Assembly: GCA_022702545.1 (NCBI GenBank) | Contig: JAHRBC010000005.1 | Location: 744,001-808,000 of the forward strand | Origin: Phycomyces nitens | Taxonomy: Eukaryota > Mucoromycota > Mucoromycetes > Mucorales > Phycomycetaceae | Direction: 5' to 3' | Length of the DNA stretch: 64,000 nucleotides | Shown: positions 47,450 through 58,680 of the stretch, one piece after another | How the letters are laid out: every line of letters starts with the position of its first letter | Position numbering within the stretch: position 1 is the stretch's first letter | Notes under the pieces: generated by a model | What the model was told of the DNA's origin: nothing | The model's input: the letters and a program-made list of their open reading frames with translations, nothing else | The model's database searches: none | Translations under genes and position numbers: made by a program

Positions 47450-47853
47450 TGAAAAAAAGACACATATATTTTGTAGCCACGTACAGACATAAATTGAGGT
47501 ATTGTCTCAGGAGAACCTCCGAATGAATGTATACATAGTCTTACACAGGATGTATCGCCTTTTTTTTTTGCAGGTCTTGTGTAAAAGGCTTAACAGGTGC
47601 CCTTGACTTTGGACACAATGAGTGCTTACTGCACGGTTCAATTGATGTGATAATTTAAGCTGTGCTTCCAAAATAGCCCAATTGATGTTCAATGGTAACT
47701 TGAACACTAGTCTGGCGTACACCTTGCCAGACAATTGATTCCCTTGACATTAAACCTGCCAAACATCAAATGGAAAAGGCGGTTCCAATAACGACACAAG
47801 CTCTCTTTTCTCTCTCATCTGGATTGGGGCATTTTAATGTAGACTCTTAATGA

Positions 47854-48045
47854 CTATCCTTTGAGCCCTCTCCAATCGTCTTGCCGGACACCCATGATGG
47901 TAATGTGCCCAGTCTTCAATTGAGGAATCAGATCGAGTTTATCAATGGCATCATGAGGATTACAATGGACATCAAACATATCTGAAAATAGAGAGGAATC
48001 TAAAGGTTTTCCAGTGTAATCTTCTTGGATTGTGTCTTGGCACAT
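47854..48045 (-). CDS. Small hypothetical protein (63 aa)
   Basis: An ATG-initiated frame encodes an acidic protein beginning MCQDTIQEDYTGKPLDSSLF and ending GVRQDDWRGLKG, with one Cys/His cluster (VHCNPH). It has no signal peptide, membrane segment or known motif. It could be a genuine short gene, an exon or a relic. The function is unknown. Confidence 0.2.
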   Translation of the reverse strand: MCQDTIQEDYTGKPLDSSLFSDMFDVHCNPHDAIDKLDLIPQLKTGHITIMGVRQDDWRGLKG

Positions 48046-49204
48046 GATGGATTCAAAAAAAAAATAGTGAAATGATAACGGCGCGTTTTTTGGGGGTTTC
48101 AGGAAATTTTTATTTTGTTGATTGCATTCTTTATTTCATCCAATCCAAATCAGCACATTGGTTATGAGTGTATGAATGATGGGATGCCGAGTGTGTTCCC
48201 CTAACCATTCCACTCCACCCCAACTTCGTCACTTGTTTCCAAGGTCAACAATTAACTAGAGTCTTCTTTCACATCTAATATATCACTTTAACCGTACGTC
48301 TTATTATACAAAAGTCTCACCCAAATCAGCACAGTATCTCTGGGATACTTGTATTCTATCTAAAACAAAAGCTTTTCGACACACAACTTTGAAGTATCGA
48401 GTCTTGTTTTTTAATAAAATTCCTGACCAAAGTTTGTTTTTATTATTTTTACATGACCTTGATCTTTAATTCAATATTAGGCAAGTCTTTGGAGAATATT
48501 TATTACAGTTTATTAACAAGCGAAAAAGAAAGTTTAATTCAGAGGAATTATTTTGTTGGTGCTGTTGATGGTTATATGGCTACATCTAGTGCAGTTTCAA
48601 TACAATTGGTATATTGTCCCTTGCTGGGCCAAAGACTAGATCTTAATATCAAATATGGCTATGAGCAGAAATATAGCATTGTAAAGATTGATATCTATTG
48701 ATAGTTCTTGGGGTATTTACCACAATATATAATCCTGAAACGAGAAACTGGATGAGATTATGTTTATATATATATATTTCACAAGTGTCACCAAATGATA
48801 AAACAATCAACTTTTGCATCTCTGCCAGCTTGGTTTCATGGGAACAAAAAACAAACAAGTAACAGCCATACTTTTATATATTTTTAATAATATTCCTTGG
48901 CTTAAAATAACGTTTTATTCACTTAAATATCTAATGTTTTAGCCTGGCATTTGATGAGGTTGATACACTTTGGTGCATTGGGTTCTCTGGACCATATTCT
49001 CTCAAAAAGCCTTTATGTTTAGTGGTGGATTTTATGGGATAAGATAACAGTTGGAAGTTGAGCACGACAGAGTTCTACCATATTAAAGTGTTGCTCCAAG
49101 ATTCATACTAGAGTGCATGGTTTGTCAAACAAATGGTATTGGAATACGATAGAGAACTAACAAGAAATACAGTACTACTTTTAGTATTGTATCACCAAAA
49201 AACA

Positions 49205-49274
49205 ACGTCACACAGGATTCGAACCAATAGCCTTGCGAATGACTGTTACACGATATGCCTGCTCATCATAACAT
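49205..49274 (-). tRNA. tRNA-like relic (possible tRNA pseudogene)
   Basis: The minus strand contains GGTTCGAATCC, a T-arm (B-box) consensus. A 7-bp acceptor stem can form between ATGTTAT and GTGACGT using three G-U pairs. A T-rich run follows. The D-arm and anticodon stem are poor, so an amino acid cannot be assigned with confidence. Probably a degenerate copy. Confidence 0.2.
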
Positions 49275-49543
49275 CCGGGATATGCATGTCCCTGTATGTT
49301 ACATGTTCAAACAAAATTGAGACTGTGACAGATATCACCATGGGCCCATAAAGAGATTGTCAAGCCATTCTAAGCAATATAGTAGTTTATCAAATGGATA
49401 CATTTGGTTATGTTTCTATCACTCAAAGAAGATAAATCTAACGTTTAGTACAACATCAAAAGTTATATAAATATATCCATTCCAAGCCCATCTAAATGTC
49501 TACTCTCTTTCTCTTTCGCTTTACCTACAAGCACACATCCTAA

Positions 49544-51598
49544 ATGACAACAGACAATTTAAACGAGTACGATATTTTCATTGCTATAGGTATTGTATAT
49601 ATTATTCTAAAATATTTCAGTGCTAATCAGAAACATATTAGACTTTGGGACTACTTATTCTGGATATAAAATATGGTGCCCAAAGATGCCAGCAGTTGGC
49701 CACGATATGTACGTCTTGAATCAGAATACCATTTGAATTGATATTAAGATTTACCCTTCACACTTCCACCTATTGAAATCGATTACTATAACCATCCAGA
49801 GAGGCCGATATGCATTTGTATACAAAGAACAAACCCACTGAATTGTTTTATAAAAAGAGTTACAATTTGATTTCTACAAAGAGAAACAAACCACTTGCGT
49901 ATGGATTGGAGGCAAACGAGTACAAGGATCATCCTGAGCCTGGACATCACGTGGCCAACTTTAAACTGTGGCTGGATCGAACTGCCAAAAAAAAAGATCT
50001 TCCTACCCTACCATACAATATGACTCCAGTCCAAGGTAATCGAGTGATGATTTTATGTACCTGGTTATTGATTTCATGTCCTTAGTTATTGCTGATTATT
50101 TGAGTTACATGCGCTTGGAAATCTACAGAACACTGGCTAGATATTATCCTAAATGTAATGACCCCTCCAAGCACAGATTCTGTATGGCAGTTCCGACCAT
50201 GTGGTCTGAGGAATCAAAGAATATAATGAGAGAGGCTGCCATATTATCCAATATTATCAAAAAAGACGATCCACCAGATAAACTGCTGATTTTCGATGAA
50301 GCTGTAGCAGCTGCCTTGTATGCCGAGCATGTATCTTATAGACTAGGACTCTCTAGCGGTAGTCTTTACATGATTTGCGATGCTGGTGGTGGAACTGTAG
50401 ACCTTGCCGTGTTCGAAAAGGACGAGTCATTGAGAGGAGGTGGTTTAAAGGAAATCACAATGGGAACTGGCAGTTATTGCGGTTCAGCATTCTTAAACAC
50501 TCGATTCAAAGACTTATTAAACAAAAGAATATCTAAGTACCATAGTTATAAGAAATACTATATGAATAATGACATGCGGTCTTTTGATCAGTTCAAGGTA
50601 AAATAGACATGGTATTTTATATTAAACAGTTGAATATACTAATGTGAATGAAATTTTTATCTTGGACTGTTCTATAGGAAGTATTTGGTAGTGATGATGA
50701 TGGTGAAGTATCCAAACGTCTAAAATCGCTTAATGAATGTTACATCGATGGACATGCCGATATCAGTGAAAAAGATGGATTCACATTGGATGAGATTCGT
50801 ACAAAAGTATTTGATCCGGTAGTAGACAAAGTACTTTGTATGATCGAGAAACAATTCGAACAGCTTGATGGCAGACATATTGATGCAATGTTTATAACTG
50901 GAGGGTTCGGTCGGTCTCCATACCTTAAAAATCGGATCAAGGATGTTTTTGAGAGTAGAACGAGGCGAATCAAGGTTATTGAAGATGGAAAAGATGCCGT
51001 AATAAAAGGAGCAATTCAATTTGGTATCGAACCGAGTATAATTACCCAGCGTATCCTGCGTTGTACATATGGAATCAAGTTGTGCTCACCAAATAAAAGA
51101 AAGAACAATACTAAAGCACAATCCGACAAAAACAAATTCCATGTATATATCCATAAAGGGCAGCCAGTCAACGAGGATACATGGCTTTCTAAAAAGATTT
51201 ATTGGTCAAACAAAGCACTTCCGATTATATGTAAGATCAACATTAGATCTTTATTAAATGCAATCTAATAATATTGATCAATAGCTTTGTATGCGTATGA
51301 TGGTGAAGAGCCAATTCCTGAATACCCTACTCCTCAAAATATTGATCTAGTTGCTATTCTTGGCACTGAATTTTCAATTGATACAAGAGAAGGGGCTGAC
51401 CGTGTAATTGATATGAAGATGCGGTTTGGCTTGGGCAGAATTGAGGTCAAGGTGAATGTTGCAGGCAAAGAATTCGAATATGGCACAATCCACGATGTTG
51501 ATGGAAAAAAGACAATTCAAAACTACATAGGATTCGTCCCACGTTTATATAGAGAAAAGATTAGACCGTTTATGAAGGAGATAATGTCCCTTCCCTAA
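49544..51598 (+). CDS. Hsp70-like ATPase of the HSPA12 type
   Basis: About 560 aa in six or so exons. Exon 1 (49544-49589) plus exon 2 create the phosphate-1 motif IAIDFGTTYSGYKIW. Further blocks are YGLEANEYKDH, VIADYLSYMRLEIYRTL, FCMAVPTMWSEESKNIM, LLIFDEAVAAALYAE, the phosphate-2 motif YMICDAGGGTVDLAVFE, and the adenosine motif MFITGGFGRSPYLKNRI. The substrate-binding beta domain and EEVD tail of canonical Hsp70 are absent, as in animal HSPA12A/B and the expanded fungal relatives. The role is unknown. Exon 2/3 joining (49708 to 49800) is my least certain splice. It sits between two transposon relics. Confidence 0.8.
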
Positions 51599-51837
51599 TT
51601 ATATTGGTTTTAATACTATAAAATGGACATTTTACAACAAGAGAATGTCAAAGAAAACAGTACCCATTCAATAGAGAGGTTCGGGGTTTTTATTTTTTAT
51701 TTTATTTTCCATTTGTCTTTTCATTTCCTTTTTTGGAAAAAGCTTTTGAATTCTATCTGTCAAACTTCAATGCATAATACCTTTCTTTATTCTATTGAAA
51801 ACATTTTAATCTATTAAAAATGACATCTAATATTTAA

Positions 51838-52860
51838 CTGGCAAGAGTTGAGATTGCCTACCTTAACCTGCGCAATGCAATTATAGAGCAGGACAAGGCT
51901 GAAGATGAACTGTTCATTCATTTGGATCATTATTCCAGAGCGTATGCATTGCATAGGCAACAGACTCCTTTAGACATCTCTTTATTGGACAATAACACTT
52001 GCAAGTTATTGTTTAGATTTACATATGCTGAGCTTCAGCTTATAGCAAGAGATTTGTGTTTCCCTGAACAGGTTTCTTTCCGAAATGGAACAAACCAAAG
52101 CTTCTATTTGCACCGAGACTTATCACTTTCTATCATGCTTAGAAGGTTGGAATATCCTTCAAGACTTGTAAACTTGGTACTACTTTTTAAGATGAACAAG
52201 ACAACTATCAGCACTGTCTTTAATTCAATGATTGGATTGTTGTACAGCCGGTACCATTAAGGGATCAGATTCAACAAAACCAATCTCCATCCCTTTAACC
52301 TTGCAAGATTTTCTGATCCCACAGAAAGAAAAGGTAACCAATTGTTTTGGCAAGAGACACTTGATAACCATACCCTCTCTAATTATGTATCTTTTTATTA
52401 AGGATTTTGCTATAAAGGGGTCAATGGATTCATTGACAGTACATTGAATGGCATAGCACGTCCAGTCAGATACCAGGAGTGTGTCTACAATGATCATGTC
52501 GTATGTATCCCAAAAATAAATAAACAAAACTTCAAAACTTTAATCTCTAAACTCTGCGATTATTTAGCTATACCATGGTTTAAAATATCAAGGCATAGTA
52601 ACTCCAGATGACATAACAGTCAGTCTGAGTAGACCTTTCCCAGGATCTGTCCATGACCAGAGTATGCTGGTTGATAGTGCCATAACTGAGCATTATCACA
52701 GTACCCTTTCTCTTTTATTGTATACATTCTAGGCTTTTGAACTCATAGGAAACCATTATTTATCAATTGTATCTGTCAACATTGCCACGACGAAAACTAA
52801 CTCGTCAGATTTATCTTTTTCTGTAATCTTATTGGATGATCCGGTTAAATACTAAAGTGA
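51838..52860 (+). pseudogene. PIF/Harbinger-type (DDE_4) transposase pseudogene
   Basis: Blocks run EIAYLNLRNAIIEQDKAEDE and LLFRFTYAELQLIARDL, then SIMLRRLEYPSRLVNLV with LLFKMNKTTISTVFNSM (51838-52258). After frame changes come GFIDSTLNGIARPVRYQ and ECVYNDH (about 52420-52500, first Asp), YHGLKYQGIVTPDDITVS, and FPGSVHDQSMLVDSAI (second Asp) up to about 52690. Order and motifs match Harbinger-superfamily nucleases common in Mucorales. The third acidic motif is not found. Stops and shifts make it inactive. Confidence 0.6.
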
Positions 52861-55243
52861 AAATAACGCCAGTTATTTTCCCTTTTTTGTGCTACTTCGG
52901 AGGCTAAAATCGAAAAATAGCCTTTTATGGAAAATACAAAAGTACAAACAACGGCCCCAAACCTCTCTAATAATTGTTGTAAAATGACTCTTACTTTTGA
53001 TTTCCAAACATTTTGCATAAATCTGGAGAACGACTGGGAGAAAAGACGTGGTGCTTTTGGTAAACTAAATTTCATATCAAGAGTGAACATATATCGGTGG
53101 ACAATAGGGATTGTTAAGCTATAAACAAACATTTCATTCTCTAGGAAAAATAAATCAATTTGGAATATACGTATGATACTTATGCTGACAAGTGTTGAGT
53201 TGGTTTTGTGGCGAAACGTTATCAGATACAAAAATGATCAAGGGTTGCCAACAAGCTCAGAAGGCAAAATGTATATGAAAGATGGATAAATTACTGTGAT
53301 AACGCTCGGGTCTATCCAACAGTAGAGAGGCTGGGGTAGAATGTATACAAAAAAGACAAATATGACAAGAAGTATGCTTATAATTATCGCAAAGAGTTAT
53401 TATAAGTCAGTGAAGATGAAATAAATGTAGATAAAGGTAGCGGTTTATTGTTGTTGCTTCGTTCAAGTCTTTTATACAAAAGTAATCTATACTACTTTGT
53501 TATAAGAAGGATCTGAAGCAGAATCCATGATTAAATACAAATGTACAATGGTATTACTTGTACAAGAGAGAGAGGAAGTCCTGCAAAAAAGTATGACGCT
53601 TTTTGCAGGATGTCGTGGTCGAAGCGGAACCAATACGACACACACCATGTCAATACTTGGTGTATATTTGAAGACTATAAATCTTTGCAAAAGATAAACC
53701 AGGAAAATGTTCATTTTTTTGGCACACATTAGGTTGGGTTCACCCCTAGAATAACACTTTAGTTCTCGGCAAACACGATATAGGAAAGACTTGGTATAAC
53801 TCACCATTTTTGACCAATGACTATTCTTGAAATGTCATCAAACATTCCATCGAAAAGAGGGAATATAAATGCGCTTGTGAAATGATGTTCATTGATTGAT
53901 TGATCAGTGAATATATATTTCGTGTTTCAATTCAATCATTGAAAATTCAGGGCCATTTTGAAGAAGAAGAAATCGTCAATTTCTCGATTGGTAAATTAAG
54001 CAAGTTGGGCTGATGGGCCAAATAAACCGACTTTGTCAAAAATGAATTCAGTAGAGCTAGTCTATAATTATGTGAGAAGCATATAACTACACGTTTATAT
54101 TTCTCCAGATTAACTTACAACCAAGAGAGAAACCACTGACTCGTCTGCTTGGAGGTGAAGATTATTATGAATCTTTCTTCTTTTATTTGCAAGCTGGAAT
54201 ATTATCATTTTTCAGAGATATTGGCCTTCTTCTAATCGAAAGTAATGAATATATCAGGTTGTAAAGCCGAAAATCTATATTTCTCAATTTTACCTCTATT
54301 ATATTGTTATTCAATGAAAGCCAATAATCGACTTTACTTTTATCAATAATAACCTGCCAATTCAATTAAACAAATCATCATTATCACCATCTTATTTAGA
54401 CAGAATGAAATTACAGACCACGTATTATATACACTTACTAACTCATAATGTGTTACAATATCTTATATATATATATAAGACATATAAGTTGCGAAGTCTG
54501 CGACTGAGCCAAACCAGTAAAACTATAAATTACTCAATCAACGACTGAGCCCACCGGTCAACCTAGTAGCTTTTAATAAGACAAGACGCGTTATAAGATA
54601 CCAAAGCTAAAACTCACGCTTCTATCCTTTATATTGTTTTGTTTCTTGACACATTGGAGATTGCGGGCCCAATAGGTTTCAAGAGTTGTTTCATCATCAT
54701 CATCTGATGAAATTTATGACATGTGTTTGACAACTTCTGCTTTTTTCTGAATAATAATAATGTCACTAAGTTTTATCGTTTTTCTTCAAAGATTGCTTCT
54801 CAAGAATTCTTCAATAACCTCCATCTTTATTCTTTACTTTTTGTTTTTGAATCTGCTGCGGAAGGTGGTCGTAGAAAGAGAGGGCGCGCTAGTTCTTGCT
54901 AAAACTCTCCCAAGTATTTGAAGAAAAAAGAAGAAAACCAGCGATTATTTGAACACGACGTTTTTTAAATTACCGCTTTTACACATTCACCAGACATATT
55001 AAAAGTGACTTGGGGTGCGGTGCCCGACAACTGCAAATGGCAGTGGAAGCACTGTACCAGCCAGAAAATACTGCGAAAAAGATCATTTATAAAAAGTGGC
55101 ATCGATATAGACTACAAGCAATAGAAAAAAAAACAGTAAAGAGAGTCTACATCTTTAAATCAAAATATTTCTAATATATATATAATCATAAAGTAGATTT
55201 TTGGCTATTTTATTGGCAAGAAATGTTGTTTTATACACATGTA
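52861..55243. other. Gene-free AT-rich region
   Basis: About 2.4 kb without a recognisable gene. It contains the perfect hairpin at 53579-53610 and AT repeats near 54468-54478. The right end is the 3' flank of the cysteinyl-tRNA synthetase gene. Confidence 0.5.
53579..53610. repeat. Perfect 11-bp inverted repeat (hairpin)
   Basis: TCCTGCAAAAA (53579-53589) is followed, after a 10-nt loop, by its exact reverse complement TTTTTGCAGGA (53600-53610). No gene is adjacent. It may be a relic of a foldback element or a chance hairpin. Confidence 0.6.
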
Positions 55244-58200
55244 TTATTTGGCGGGGAACTCCTTGAGGTATTCATCATGCAACTTCTTTTGCATGTCCCA
55301 CTCTTTCTGAAGCTTCTTCTTTCTACTCTTTGTAATCTCTTCGCCATTCTTGGCGTGTGTAGGCATACCGCTGGCATCAAAGGTAGAGAATTCCTCAGAG
55401 CTCTTGAACATCTCCAAAGGAGACAACTTGCCCTTCTCGAGACGCTCAAGTCTCTTCTTTTCTCTTTCGGCGGCAGCAGCAGCCTTCTTGGCCTCCTTCT
55501 CAGCCAAGAAAGCAAGCTTCTTCTCGCGTGCCTTGATCAGCTCCTCGCGAGGAACAAGCTTTACTAATGCAGTGCCATCTACACAGACCAATAATTGTGA
55601 TACAATCGTCAGTTTTGTCCTTTTTTTAAGAAAAAAAAACAATTGTATAATCCTCCTTACCATCCTGATCATCAAGAGCAACACCGAGATCAACCATCTG
55701 GGTATCGCGCAGACGATCGCACAAGTCCAGGAATTCCTTGTGGGGAGCCTGGTCGCGTGCCAAGGATCTGACCTGGTCACGGTAAGAAGACAGGGCCTGG
55801 AGGTAGGGCATCAACAGATCCTCGGTCTAATGAAGAGATCAATATGCATTTCTATCATCAATATGCCGTCAATCCCACTTACATTGGCTCCAGTTTGTCC
55901 TGTAGCTCCAAAGCCAATCTCTGCACCATTTTCTGCGACGCCAAAGATCTTGATACATACAAGGTTAAATTTGACATTTTGAATCAATATTCCACAATCG
56001 GTCTACCTTCATCATATTGGTTGTCCACTTGGCAACCTTGCCCAAGAGATGCAAGTTCACCACCTTGGCACCACCAGACATGTATTTATTGGTCTCGTTG
56101 ATCAAGTTCATAATCTCCTCCATAGCAGTAGGTGTATTGAATGAATCGCACAAAGCAGCGTGCACAGCATCCTGCTTTTGTTGCAAACTGTTTCCAAAAA
56201 CATAAATATCTATACACATTTTCAACCATTTGCACCTACACTTCCAACAGACGCTTCTCGGCATCTCTGTAGCGGTGAGTAACCGAGCCATCGGGCAAGT
56301 CATCAGCGCCACGAGAACCATCACCACGGATACGGTTCATGACAGCCTTGGTGTTGTCAAAGAAGTTTTTGATGGTGGTTTCAATCTGGATAGTTTCCTG
56401 CATGCTAGACTGCTTAAAGTCCATCTTTGCATCCCATTGGTGACGCAAAAAGAAAAGACGGAGCTGGCGAGCAGAGAAGGTCTGGAGAGCTTCCTGGATG
56501 GTAATGAAATTCTTTAAACTCTTGCTCATCTTTTGGCCTTCTACGTGCAAATGACCAGCATGCAAGAAGTAGTTGACCCATTGACCGCAGTCATAATAGG
56601 CTTCTGATTGAGCAAGCTCGTTATCGTGATGAGGAAAGGCAAGATCAATACCACCAGAATGGATATCCATGTTTTCACCCAGTACAGCACTAATGATATA
56701 CTTTTTAGCATCTCTATTGACTTTTCTCTGAATTTACCTAGCCATCACAGAGCACTCAATGTGCCATCCGGGTCTACCCAAGCCCCAAGGCGAGTTCCAT
56801 TCAGGCTCTCCTGGCTTTGAAGACTTCCAGAGAGCAAAATCATTGGGGCTCTTTTTGCCCTGTAGTTTGCTTCCCAAAGAACCCTCACCATCCTCGATCA
56901 AAGCCTGATCACCCTTTGACCAAGGCTCCAACTTGGCGTAGTGGTGGCCATGATGACCGTCGTAACGGGTAGTGTCAAAGTATACGGAACCATCAACTGC
57001 ATAAGCGTAGCCGTTGGAGATGATCTTTTCGACATAGGTTACAATCTCAGGTACGTATTCGCTAACACGGGTCTGGACGTCTGGGGCACGCACCTGGCCA
57101 AGTGGAAGGAATGTAATTAGTTTTATGCTAACAACTTGTGGCCACTGATTACATACATTGAGTGCATCCAAATCCTTGAAAAACATGTCTTCCCAGTAGG
57201 CAGGGAGTTCTCTGAAAACCTTGGGATCATTGACTTCTTTTCCTTTCTAAATTTCCAATGGTTCAGCAAGAATATGCAAACCAAGACATGTTCACCTACT
57301 CTCTTGTCAAGGTAAAGCGACAAGACGAATTGGGAGGCATCCAGCAATTCATCTGCAGCCTGCTTGGAAGTATCCTTCTTCTCCAAAGCCTGCTTGGCTT
57401 TCTGGACAGCATCAAAAGAGACTTGCTAATCATCATACACATCAGATCAGCCCCACATCCTGTTCACCAACAATGCATTGATTGCTTACCAGAGCGCTCA
57501 AGTACATCTTGAACTTCTCGTCAACCAAGACAGCCTTGGCAATCTCCTCAGGAGTCATCTTCTTGACAAATGCATTCCAGTCCTGGATAGCAAGGGCAGC
57601 AGCACCTTCGATCTTGGCCAACTTGGATTCGATGAATTCCTTTCTGGCTTCTTCGACCTGGTTGATCAGGGCGAGATCAAGAGCTGTGGTGCTTGCCTTG
57701 TGGTTCTTAAACAGATAGTCTTGGCGGGCGCGCAGGATGATCTGACAAGATCAAACACGATAATTAGATTTATTTTCTAATTATCCTTGTTCCAGTACCT
57801 TGTCATCGATATCAGTAATGTTCTGGACGAACAGCACTTCGTACTTGAAATAGTCTTCAAGGATACGACGGATGATATCCATGGTGAGATAGGTTCTAAT
57901 ATGAAATATAGGGCGTCAAGGGTGTTTCTCTACTAGAGTCGTGAACCATAAATTTTTGTTCGGCAAGTCCTTGGTTACCTGGCGTGGCCCATATGAGAGG
58001 CATCATAGACAGTGGGGCCGCAATTGTACCAAGTGACACGTCTTCCATCCTTGGGGATAAATTCAGTCTAGAGAGAAACGATATTAATGCGGATTCCTGA
58101 TGCCTTTATATATATATTTTTTACTTTTGTCTTGGTCAATGAGTTTTGGAGATGCAAAGTAGGCTGGGCCTTTCTGGCAGGTAAATGCCATTTGGGTTGC

Positions 58201-58340
58201 TGGCGTGAGGGTGCAGCGGATTCGGCAGACATTCGAGGTTTAAATACGGAAAATGGACGAGCGATTTGTAAAGGGCGCTTGACAAAGACGTGGGGCGAAT
58301 ATATATACCAACGAAGGGATAAAGGGACAAGCACTCGCAT
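55244..58340 (-). CDS. Cysteinyl-tRNA synthetase, probable dual cytosolic/mitochondrial isoforms
   Basis: Class I synthetase charging tRNA-Cys. Many exons, about 800 aa. The HIGH-type motif lies in [17 protein letters not shown], followed by [11 protein letters not shown] and [10 protein letters not shown]. The zinc-site region is [11 protein letters not shown] and [17 protein letters not shown]. The KMSKS loop is [13 protein letters not shown] long C-terminal coiled, Lys/Glu-rich extension ([20 protein letters not shown]) is typical of eukaryotic CysRS. There are two in-frame ATGs in exon 1. The one at 58232 starts [16 protein letters not shown] (cytosolic form). The one at 58340 adds 36 residues with no Asp or Glu and several Arg/Lys ([20 protein letters not shown]...), a mitochondrial presequence. 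No second CysRS gene is seen in the window. Confidence 0.93.
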
Positions 58341-58680
58341 CAAGGAAGGAGTGCCTGGCGGAACCTGAAGCAGCCTGTTTTTTCTTTGGACAGTGGTGGC
58401 TTATGAGAGGCCAAACGAGAGTCAAGAGCAAGTTCATTTTATGGGTGAGTCAATAATTCAGTAAATGAGTCAGTTCTATTAAAAAAAGTAGTACGGACGC
58501 AGGAGGGTATTTATAGAACGAGAGGGATAGCTTAGTGAGATGTAAGGGTTTATTTTGTTTTTATGTTTATGTTTAATTGGAATTCATTCAGTATAAAAAG
58601 AATAGCTGTACAGAATATACAAGATGTGTGTATTAAAGGTGTCTATTTTATCGTTATCATTATCATTATTATTATCATTA
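58341..58680. other. CysRS promoter / Rsc7-PHD 3' flank
   Basis: A spacer of 340 bp with ATT/ATC-type simple repeats (about 58645-58682). No gene is seen. The CysRS promoter must lie at its left end. Confidence 0.5.

Larger units (their letters stand above)
47450..49543. other. Region between Tc1-like transposase and Hsp70-like gene
   Basis: About 2.1 kb with no firm gene. It contains a short minus-strand ORF (47854-48045), a tRNA-like relic (49205-49274), a plus-strand open frame at 48453-48701 without recognisable features, and AT repeats near 48760. Confidence 0.45.

Noticed and set aside
52845..53231. Minus-strand 128-codon frame
   Set aside because: No motif, AT-rich composition and no start or splice context; treated as chance.
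53487..53807. Minus-strand 106-codon frame
   Set aside because: No recognisable domain; it spans a hairpin and simple sequence.
55350..55982. Plus-strand 210-codon frame opposite CysRS
   Set aside because: It is an antisense shadow of the Lys/Ala-rich CysRS C-terminus and of introns.
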